This document shows positions 18,411 to 26,093 of a DNA stretch of 40,306 bases, one piece after another. The notes under the pieces are model-generated. The model made no database searches. It saw only the letters and a program-made list of their open reading frames with translations, and was not told the DNA's origin. How positions within the stretch are numbered: position 1 is the stretch's first letter; the number at the start of each line of letters is the position of its first letter. The translations under genes were made by a program, and so were the position numbers. This DNA is from CAZKUN01 sp964555935 (lineage in GTDB: Bacteria; Armatimonadota; Zipacnadia; Zipacnadales; VGFC01). The stretch lies in contig CAZKUN010000062.1 in the NCBI GenBank assembly GCA_964555935.1, positions 1 through 40,306 on the forward strand, written 5' to 3'.

Positions 18411-18590
18411 TGTCCCTTCGACTGATTCCATCCGAGCCGCCACCAGCCCGGTCTGTGCGGGCGTGACCCAGACTTGATGCCCCCCAGTTCGTTGGCGCAC
18501 AGAACAAGGCCTCGCCGAAACTGGCCGAGCCGTCGGGCGTGGATCGACTGGCCGTCGATCGTCGTCAGGCAGCGACTCGAATGTAGCGGT
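18411..18590 (+). repeat. Dispersed repeat, copy A
   Basis: This is one of four degenerate same-strand copies. Shared blocks here are CCCTTCGACT (18414-18423), TCCATCCGAGCC (18427-18438), a CAGCCCG-G/A-TCT segment, GTTCG-TGGCGCACA with CCTCGCC beyond it, and CAGGCAGCGACTCG (18566-18579). It lies upstream of the NPCBM glycosidase gene. Confidence 0.75.
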
Positions 18591-18812
18591 GGTGGAGTCC
18601 TCCGAGGATGGGAAGGGCTACGAGCTTCGTGGGGCCCTCGGTGTGAGGTGGGCTCTCCGTCGGGATCGGTGTCTCGCCGCCCAGGCCCTGGTGTGGGCGG
18701 GCTGTGCGGCAGCACGAGAAACGCCAAACCTTGCGAAGCTAACGAGGTAGGTGATGTGGTTCTGGCCGCTGATACTGTGTATTCGCGCCAGCTGCGTAGG
18801 GTCGCGAACCAG

Positions 18813-18840
18813 CGGAAAGCCCGAAACTCAGGGCTTTCCG
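18813..18840. other. Perfect 10-bp stem-loop
   Basis: CGGAAAGCCC (18813-18822) and GGGCTTTCCG (18831-18840) pair perfectly around an 8-base loop. Hairpins of this form are often found just after tRNA genes. On the minus strand it follows the tRNA-like anticodon arm at 18889-18906 by about 50 bases. No T-run is present on either side, so terminator activity is uncertain. Confidence 0.5.
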
Positions 18841-18888
18841 AGGTGCCGATCAGGGGCTAAAGGAGAATTGGGATACCTAATTCAAGGT

Positions 18889-18906
18889 TATGAGCCTTGC
18901 GACAGT
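18889..18906 (-). other. tRNA-Met-like anticodon stem-loop fragment
   Basis: The minus strand around this site reads CAAGG-CTCATAA-CCTTG. That is a 5-bp stem with the canonical 7-base loop of a CAU-anticodon tRNA. The flanking bases do not form D or T arms, so this is not a tRNA gene. An isolated anticodon arm is what an attachment site of an anticodon-loop-targeting tyrosine integrase would leave. No integrase gene is in the window. Confidence 0.35.
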
Positions 18907-18978
18907 CTCAAACCGCGAAACCGCTTCCCAGGCCTGTAGAGGGGCTCCTGGGCGTTGCTATGGTACGAATTGCCGTTC

Positions 18979-19023
18979 ACCCTTGCGAACCTAACGGCGA
19001 CATCTCACTGGGGTCGCAAGGGT
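18979..19023. repeat. 10-bp inverted repeat with 25-base spacer
   Basis: ACCCTTGCGA (18979-18988) and TCGCAAGGGT (19014-19023) are perfect inverted copies. They share the CCTTGCGA octamer that recurs in direct orientation at 18729-18736 and 18895-18902. The arrangement resembles recombinase or replication-initiator site arrays, but the identity is unknown. Confidence 0.45.
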
Positions 19024-19361
19024 TGTTCTGACTGGTAGTTCGCGCCGTCTTCTACGGCGACCTTCCGGGCGAGCGCTCGTGCCCGCAAGGCCCCAGATTC
19101 CAGCGTGGGGGGAGCTTCGCGGAGGCATACCGGGCGGCGTACACGATCACCATGCGTCCTCCTCGAGCCCGGACATGTGGCGTAGTTAGTGGCTGGGTTG
19201 GGCCCACAGCGGCCCACTTCGGCCCGTGCGCTCGCGGGCGCTCACGGGTGGCCTCGGATGCTCTGGGTCGGACGACTGAGTCAACATCCCGGCAAGGGCT
19301 GGACGAGAGCGCCGTTCCACGGCGTCAGCCAATCCACCCGGGCGAGCCCTCCGGCGTGGGT

Positions 19362-22115
19362 CTACCGCCACCTGATCCTGCAGGCGATGTCACGCTCGAA
19401 CGTCGGGACGGCCAGCGTCACCGACGCGTCCGCGACACGCTGCGTCTGCCGCCCGATAGGCTGGCCCGTGTACGTGTCCCACCACTCAACGCGGCACTTG
19501 CCGGGCCGGGCGTCTTGCAGGATCAGCGTCGCGCCCACTACCGGCTCGGGTGCCAGGCCACGTATCTCGTTGCCCCATGTGCTCTGTGGATTCTGGATCC
19601 ACAGCAGCGCCTGCGTCTTGCCCGCCAGCCCGAGCGCACGAGGACGTGCCGGCACGTATCCGCCCAACTCGTAGTGCAATACACGGATCCAGCTCTGCCC
19701 TGGCAGGCTGTTGGACACCCGGATCACATGCTTCCCGGCTGGCACAGGAATCGTGAAGTCCTCGTCGTACGTACACTGCCACATCTCATATTCGTCCAGG
19801 TAGATCGACGCCTTGCCGGGCACGTTCTCAACGGGGAGATCGCCCACAAGCGCTGGCTCCCCATCGAGCGTGATCTCGAGCCTTGCGTCGGGCGCCACAG
19901 CGACAACACGCACGGTGAAGCTGCCCGCAACCGGGTAGTCAACATGGAACGCCGGCGCGCCATGCTCGCCGCGCCGGTCCGGCGCGAAGAGAACTCCCGG
20001 GACCTGGTCTGCGTCGCTCTGTACGCCATTGGCCGCGACGACGAACTCGCCCACCGTGCTATCCGTGTACCGCGGCACTGCCGGCAGCTTGAGCGGTACG
20101 AAGCGCCTATCGGACGCCGATGATTGGACGGTCGCGCGCGCAGGGACAAAGCCCTCCGTAGGCCACTGGACCCCACGTGCGAAGCGAGCCAGCGCACGAT
20201 AGTGGTTGTATAAGTCCATCTGGTCGACCCGGTCACACCACCAGCACATCGCCGATCCGGCCGCGCCGCTCAACGCGCTGGCCCAGATGCCGTTGTGCAG
20301 GTTAATGCCATCCGGATCGGGGCCGACATCGAGTTCATTGCCCCACCCGAACTCGGTCACCATCATCGGCTTGCCATGCTCTTCGGGCAGGCGACGACAC
20401 CAATCACTCAACGGGGGGACGATGTCGGGAGAGTTGTAGTGATGGATCTGCGTGTAGTCGATCCCGTCCATCTCCCAGACCCTCGGATCGCTCGTGTCGC
20501 CGCCGAACGATTCCGTGATCGGGCGGTCATGTGGGTCTTGCACTCTCACGTAGGCGCACGTCTTGGCAAGCCACGCCGTCAGCATCGCCGACAGCGAAGC
20601 GGCACCCGGCTGCCGCGGATGGCTTGGCGTCCCCGTATACGCCCATGCCTCACGGCCGTCGGGGAGTTGGGCCGCTCCATCGATCTCCGCCAGGAACTCC
20701 CACGCCATCACGTTGGGGCTGTACCCCCACCGGGCGACGATGTACCGCAGGCGTCGGGTGTAGAACCGTAGCGCCTCGGGGTCCGTGTAGAAGTCGTTGA
20801 CCGTTTCGCACGGGCCGCCGAGCACTGCGTTGTAGGGATTCTGAGGCCAGTCGGCACTCGGTCGCAATGAGGTATGGGCGTCAAAGGCCAGCTTGAAGCG
20901 GATCCCGTGACGCTCGGCGAGCTTGACGTACCAATCCATGCGCGCCGAGGCCATCTGGTCGTACTGGCCCAGCTCATCCCACTCAACCCCGAGGCTCTTG
21001 TTGCCCGGGAACATGATGACATAGGTAGCGTCCTCGCCGTGGGCCTGCATCTTCGGGAAGTACTCCAGTGCGTCCGCAAGGGCGTCTTCGTACCCATGGA
21101 CGTCGTGGCCGATCGGGAAGTACGGCCTGCCGGAATCGAGGGCGAAGTAGCGCGCGTCGTCCTCGGAGACACGCACGAGCCCCTGACGCCTCGACGGGCC
21201 GACGGAGAACTCGCCGACGCGGCTCCGCGCCATGCCCCTTCTGGCTCTGGCCGTAACCGTGTACCGATACAGGCCGATCTCTTCTGGAGTGAACCGCACC
21301 CGCCAACCAGGTCTCCCCTTGGGCGTCATGCGGACAGTCGGCTGGAGGTCGCCCCAGTCCCACACCAGGTGGTTCCACTCGTTGGCGCGAAGGTCCGATC
21401 CTAACCACAGCCGATGGACGTAGGCGTCACTTCCCTGCTCGTGGAAGCTCAGGTCGATCCAGTTGAGCGGCCCACGTGTACGCGGATAGACCCATAGCGA
21501 AAGACCCTCGAAGCTGGACCAATCCGCCTCATCAATCAGGCCCACCTGAGAGACCCACGCGCCGTCCGGCTCCATCTCGGGAGTGAACCGAAGCGCCCCT
21601 CGCCCTCCGTGTGCGATCTCCTCCGACATAGCCCGGGTGCCGGCACTCCACACAGGCCATTTCTCAAGATCCGCTGCTTCGAAGTCCTCGAGCACCATCC
21701 CGACGCCCTCGCGCCCGCCGATGAGAGACACATCGTCGATGAACAGATCCAGTTCCGTGCCGGGCGCCCACACTGAAGGCCGCAGCCCCAACGTGATGCG
21801 GTCGACATGCCGGCGCCGGTCCGGCGGGGCCACGACCATGGCCCGATGGGGCTGGTACCAGAACCCGGTGACACAGGCTCGCCGTCCGCTCGGCGCCGTG
21901 AAGTGGGCCACAACGTCGATCTCATCAGGGTCGTACGGGTTGGTCCATTCCCCACGCACGTCCAGCACAAGCTCCTGCATCGCCCATCGTCCGACGCGGT
22001 CGCTCTTCTGTCGGACCGACCTTATCACGGCCCCGTGCCCAGCCGCCGCCAATAACGCACTGCTCACAGACGCCAGCGCCATGACAAGTCCGAAGTACCT
22101 GATGCGTTGTTCCAT
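19362..22115 (-). CDS. Secreted DUF5060 / GH5-like glycoside hydrolase with inserted binding domain
   Basis: 917 aa with a signal peptide (GLVMALASVSSALLAAAG). Residues 45-88 (NPYDPDEIDVVAHFTAPSG) and 269-305 (WRVRFTPEEIGLYRYTV) look like the two halves of a DUF5060 Ig-like domain. The roughly 180 residues between them (VLEDFEAADLEKWP, FEGLSLWVYPRT) look like a jelly-roll binding domain. RPYFPIGHD (331-339) opens a clan-A-like TIM barrel (about 330-650). It has E477 in EFLAEID at the acid/base position and E588 in MVTEFGWG as probable nucleophile. The Asn that normally precedes the acid/base Glu is Ala476. A C-terminal jelly roll (about 690-840) and a small beta domain follow. Repeat copy B starts only 16 bases upstream of the ATG, and no good ribosome site is visible. 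Confidence 0.8.
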   Translation of the reverse strand: MEQRIRYFGLVMALASVSSALLAAAGHGAVIRSVRQKSDRVGRWAMQELVLDVRGEWTNPYDPDEIDVVAHFTAPSGRRACVTGFWYQPHRAMVVAPPDRRRHVDRITLGLRPSVWAPGTELDLFIDDVSLIGGREGVGMVLEDFEAADLEKWPVWSAGTRAMSEEIAHGGRGALRFTPEMEPDGAWVSQVGLIDEADWSSFEGLSLWVYPRTRGPLNWIDLSFHEQGSDAYVHRLWLGSDLRANEWNHLVWDWGDLQPTVRMTPKGRPGWRVRFTPEEIGLYRYTVTARARRGMARSRVGEFSVGPSRRQGLVRVSEDDARYFALDSGRPYFPIGHDVHGYEDALADALEYFPKMQAHGEDATYVIMFPGNKSLGVEWDELGQYDQMASARMDWYVKLAERHGIRFKLAFDAHTSLRPSADWPQNPYNAVLGGPCETVNDFYTDPEALRFYTRRLRYIVARWGYSPNVMAWEFLAEIDGAAQLPDGREAWAYTGTPSHPRQPGAASLSAMLTAWLAKTCAYVRVQDPHDRPITESFGGDTSDPRVWEMDGIDYTQIHHYNSPDIVPPLSDWCRRLPEEHGKPMMVTEFGWGNELDVGPDPDGINLHNGIWASALSGAAGSAMCWWCDRVDQMDLYNHYRALARFARGVQWPTEGFVPARATVQSSASDRRFVPLKLPAVPRYTDSTVGEFVVAANGVQSDADQVPGVLFAPDRRGEHGAPAFHVDYPVAGSFTVRVVAVAPDARLEITLDGEPALVGDLPVENVPGKASIYLDEYEMWQCTYDEDFTIPVPAGKHVIRVSNSLPGQSWIRVLHYELGGYVPARPRALGLAGKTQALLWIQNPQSTWGNEIRGLAPEPVVGATLILQDARPGKCRVEWWDTYTGQPIGRQTQRVADASVTLAVPTFERDIACRIRWR

Positions 22116-22915
22116 GCCCTGTGGTCACCCGTCCCTTTGACCCACTCCATCCGAGCCGCGATAAGCCCGATCTCGGCGCGGGATGGCCGGGTGGTGGTAG
22201 CGGACGGTTCGTCGGCGCACATAGCGATGCCTCGCCGGGACGGGTCGGCGGCGTGATGCTCTGAGCGGTTGGGTCGACCGACAGTCGCGTGGGCCGTCAA
22301 GCAGCGACTCGGATGTGCCGTTGGCGTGACCTCTTCGCGGCTCCACTAGACCTCGGAGCCAAGGGCAATCTGTCAGCACAAGGCTCGTCCTGGCAAACCA
22401 GCACGTCCTACGAGCACGTAGAACACATCTCTTCCCCTCCTATCAACCCGAAGCAGGCCAACGACGCATGTCGGGTTCCACCTGAGCAGTGCAGTTGAGG
22501 CCGCCGCCACGGCCACACGGCCTCGACCGCCGCCAGATCTCACGCCAACGGACGCAGCATAGCAAAGCCCCAGATGTCGACGCGCATGGGCTCTTCCGGA
22601 GGGACACCTCCTCCGGACGGTCGCACAGCCCACCCGCCCGAAGGCCGCCGATGTCTCTTGTCGGCGGAAGGAAGGGCCACGGGCCGCATCGATTGGCGGA
22701 AGCGCGTGCCGGTCCCGGCTTCCACGGTTGCCCGCGTAGGTTCCCGGAAGTCTGGCGGCGAAGGGTCCAGCGAATGGCTGACTGCGAAACCAACGATCGA
22801 TGTGCAGAGCCCGACATGGGTAATCCTGGCCAAGGGGTGCCGCTTAGTAGGTTGGGCCCAGTTTTGGCGCTGAGGCCGGACGACATGGATGAAGTCGAGT
22901 GCAAGGGGACCTGAG
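22116..22915. other. 800-base divergent intergenic region
   Basis: The region lies between the DUF5060 gene (leftward) and the LamG gene (rightward). It contains repeat copy B (22131-22320) and a perfect 8-bp stem-loop at 22595-22617 (TCCGGAGG / CCTCCGGA, 7-base loop). I see no convincing protein in the remaining 500 bases. Promoters for both flanking genes should lie here, but I cannot assign -35/-10 boxes with confidence. Confidence 0.55.
22131..22320 (+). repeat. Dispersed repeat, copy B
   Basis: The copy begins GTCCCTTTGACC, then TCCATCCGAGCC, GCCCGATCTCGGCGCG, GGTTCGTCGGCGCACA, GATGCCTCGCCGG, and ends with CAAGCAGCGACTCG (22298-22311). It is the most complete copy with copy C, spanning about 179 bases between the end blocks. 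On the minus strand a frame shared with copy C reads RRGI--C-DEP, which may mean the repeat once encoded protein. Confidence 0.75.
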
Positions 22916-25887
22916 ATGACGAACAGGCAATTCGCGATTGACGCTCGTCGGGGCCCGGGCGCATGGGCAGTTGGGCGCGGGCTCGTGTGCGTGGCTGCTC
23001 TGTTGGTTGCCATTGTGGCGGAGGCCCAAGTCCGGCCCGTCCTGACGATCGCCTTCGACGCGGATCTGGATGGGACCACTGGGGAGGAGAAGGTGCATGG
23101 CACGCCGATCGACGAGCCGTCGTTGGAGGAGGGCAAGTTCGGCCGGGCACTCAAGTCGGGTCCGTCAACAGGCTATCTAGACTACCCCACTGAGGGCGTT
23201 TTGAGCCCCGAGTCGGGCACCGTCGAGATGTGGGTGTGTCCCATCGACTGGCGCCCGGAAGACAACGAGTTCCACGTGTTCCTCGATGTCCGCGGCGAAG
23301 GCGCGCTGTACCTCTACAAGTTCCACGAGGGAGTGCGCCTCATGATGTTGGCCTGCGCGCAGCTCACCGGCCCGTACTTCGTCAGCGACCGGGACCTGGA
23401 CTGGCAGCCTGGCGAATGGCACCATCTGGCCGGGACCTGGTCGCGGCACGGAGTCATGGCCTACGTCGACGGGCAGCCTGCAGGCGAGGCACCGCTTCCT
23501 GCGTCTCGCCCGAAGGGGCTGGGCGCCACGTTACGCATTGGCGATCACCCTTGGCATCTCCCTCGGACGTCCTCCTCTCTCATCGACGAGGTGCGCATCT
23601 ACGACCGCGCCCTGAGCCCCGCTCACGTGGCGGCACACAGCAGCGGCGACTACGACTTCGTGGCACCGCTCACCCCCGAGGGCATCCTCATACAGTGCGA
23701 ACCCGCGCCACTGGATGGCCGGGTCGGGGTCGCCGTCAGCACGGGCGGAGCCGACGTCGAGGATGCCCGCATCAGCGCGCAGGTCGCTGTGGTGCCAACC
23801 GGCGACCCTCTCCCGGCCAACGCCCCGAACCACCCGTTCGCGGACGGACAGAGTGAGTGCTCCGTGGACCTGCCGGCCGACCCGGGCGCCAACTACGAGG
23901 CGGTCGCCGGCATCCGCCTCGATGGGCGCCAGTTCACCGAGACCCGGTCGGCACTCATCGTGCCGGAGACCCCATGGCTTGGCAACCAGATCGGCCTCGA
24001 GGACAAGGTCCTGCCGCCATGGACGCCCGTGGAGGTCGACGGGCAGGGCGTGAGCTGCTGGGGACGGGAATACACATTGGCCGACACTTCGCTCCTCGAG
24101 CAAGTGAGGTCCAGCGATGCACCCTTGCTCGCCCGGCCCGTCAACGTCCGAGTTGCGGCCGGGGGAGATGCCGTGCGCTGGGTGTCAGGTGAGCACACCC
24201 GTGAGGTGTCCGAGGCCAAGACCCGGCTGACCTCCACCGGAGAGTTTGCCGGTCGCCTCGCGGAACGGGACGTGCGGCTGGGCGTGCGCCGAACCGTGGA
24301 GTACGACGGCTTGATGCTCGTAGAGCTGTGGGTGCCGGAGAACGTGGATCTCGGAGCTGATGAAGTGAGCATCGAGATCCCCCTCGAGGGGCGCCGCGTG
24401 ATCTACCGCCATCGATGGGCGCCGAGCTGGGCCGGAGTCACAGGTGACCTGCCGCAAGGGGATGGGCCGGTGGACCAAAGCGCCTTCATTCCCTACTACT
24501 GGCTGGGGGACAATGACAGGGGGCTGTTCTGGTTCTGTGAGTCAGACGAGATGTGGCCGAACGGTGAGGCGGCCAATGCCGTGGAGGTCGTCCGGTCGGA
24601 AGAGGAAGTGGTGCTTCGGCTGAACATCATGGCGCCCGGCCAGACGTTGCCTCCGGACTGGCGACTGGTCTTCGGCCTGCAGGCGACCCCGGTGAAGCCC
24701 CTGCCCAAGGACTGGCGGAAGTGGCAGCTGACGGTGCTTGGGCAGCCTGGGGATGGTTCGCGCGGGAACGCAGACATCATCTGGCCGACCCCCGAACAAG
24801 ACTCCCTGCGCTACTACGGCTACCCGGAGGCGACGGATCCTGAGCTGTTTTCACAGCGGGCCGCCCGGCTACAGGAGCGCGGCGCCAAGGTGGTCCCGTA
24901 CCTCTGCCTCTCATTCCTGTCGGCGGCCTGTGAGGAGTGGCCCCTCTTCAAACGGCACTGGTCGATGGGCCCGGTGGACAGCGGCTCAGCGGATGTCGCC
25001 GCCTATGGGGCGGGCTTCGCCATGGCGTCGCCCTCTGGCAAGGGGTACAGCGATTTCATTGTGTGGAAGTGCAAGCAGTTCATCGATCGGTACGCCATCG
25101 ACGGCGTGTATCACGACAACACCCATCCGTACCCCTCGGCGAATCTCGAGGCGGGCGTCGGGTACGTGCGTGACGGCACCCCACGGAGGACGTTCCCCAT
25201 CCTCGCGTATCGGGATCTGTACCGTCGGATCTACACCGTCATCAAGGACTTGCCGCGCGAGACCTTCACCATGGCGCACATGTCCGGCAAGGTGACGATC
25301 CCCATCCTGGCTACGAAGACTCGTACCTTGACGGCGAGAACTTCCGGGGGAAGGTGCAGGACAGCTACATGGACGTCATCAGCCTCGACACCTTCCGCGC
25401 GGAATTCAATGGGCGGCAATGGGGTGTCATGCCGTTCTTCATCCCAGAGTTCTCTCCCGAGCACCGAGATGAGGTGGAGCCCACGCGCGGCCTCATGGCT
25501 CTCCTCATGGTCCACGACGTCGCGGTGTGGCCGATCTGGTGCAATGCCGCGGTCGTGTGGGAAGCATGGGACGCCCTGGACGCCTTCGGCTACGTGGACT
25601 CGCACTTCATCCCTTACTTCGATCCGGAGCCCCCGGCCACCACGGACGCAGCGGACGTAGTCGTGAGCGCGTACCAACGAGATGATGGCGCCACGCTGCT
25701 CGTCGTGGCAAACCTCAGCCGCGAGGACCGCGAGGCCGACGTGAAGATCGACTGGGGGCGGCTCGGGATCGGTCCGGCGCCGGTTGTCAGTTGGCCCGAC
25801 AAGGAAGAGCTTGCGGAGACGAACGGCCGGGTCCACCTCGCCGTGCCTCGGCTGGGTTACCGGCTACTTCGGCTGAGCGCCGAGTGA
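22916..25887 (+). pseudogene. LamG plus GH123/DUF6067-like secreted enzyme, split by a frameshift
   Basis: I start at ATG 22916 because AGGGGA lies 6 bases before it and a signal peptide follows (GLVCVAALLVAIVAEAQ); an in-frame ATG exists at 22889. Residues about 43-230 are a LamG/concanavalin-like domain (GTVEMWVCPIDW, GEWHHLAGTWSRHG, LIDEVRIYDRALS). A long beta region leads to FGLQATPVKPLP, typical of GH123/DUF6067-type proteins, and a TIM barrel with DGVYHDNTHPYPS at about 728. At about 25307 the frame breaks: one frame ends VTIPIL and the next resumes GYEDSYLDGENF. Restoring one G (CTGGCTAC to CTGGGCTAC) joins them into about 990 aa ending at 25887. Without it, translation runs to a stop at 25660. 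This is a single-base loss in a G run, either a recent mutation or a sequencing error. The role is probably extracellular glycan hydrolysis. Confidence 0.75.
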
Positions 25888-26093
25888 GGGGAGTTTTGTG
25901 GCGTGAGGAAGCTCAGTCCAGGTAGGCCCCAGTGCTGCTTCAGCGCCACACAAGCCGTTTGCCACCCGCCCCATTGGTAGGGTTATCTCAGGGAGAAGCG
26001 CCCCGTTTACACCGCCGACTGCCTCCCAATTACCCCGCCGCCAACACTCCTGGGGCGCCCGCCAGGCAGACCACGCACCGAAGGAGAGATGCG

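Larger units (their letters stand above)
18290..19361. other. 1.07 kb gene-free interval rich in repeats
   Basis: No frame on either strand reads as a recognisable protein. The interval holds dispersed repeat copy A (18411-18590), a 10-bp-stem hairpin (18813-18840), a tRNA-Met-like anticodon arm (18889-18906), a 10-bp inverted repeat (18979-19023), and an octamer CCTTGCGA in direct copies at 18729, 18895 and 18981 with one inverted copy at 19014. Two of the direct copies continue as CCTTGCGAA-G/C-CTAACG. I read it as a mobile-element scar. Confidence 0.6.

Noticed and set aside
18290..18727. Upstream extension of the NPCBM glycosidase by 146 codons
   Set aside because: The extension crosses repeat copy A and reads as low-complexity Pro/Arg/Ser. 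A signal peptide and good ribosome site sit at 18289.
18840..18960. Possible tRNA-Met gene on the minus strand
   Set aside because: Only the anticodon arm fits. No D arm, T arm (GGTTCGA-type) or paired acceptor ends can be formed around it.
19052..19153. 33-codon reading on the minus strand with AGGAGG before its ATG (MVIVYAARYASAKLPP...)
   Set aside because: Good ribosome site, but too short, no recognisable similarity, and it lies in a repeat-rich scar. Chance in high-GC DNA is likely.
22540..23154. Minus-strand frame covering the start of the LamG gene
   Set aside because: It runs antisense to the signal peptide and LamG domain and has no recognisable motif.
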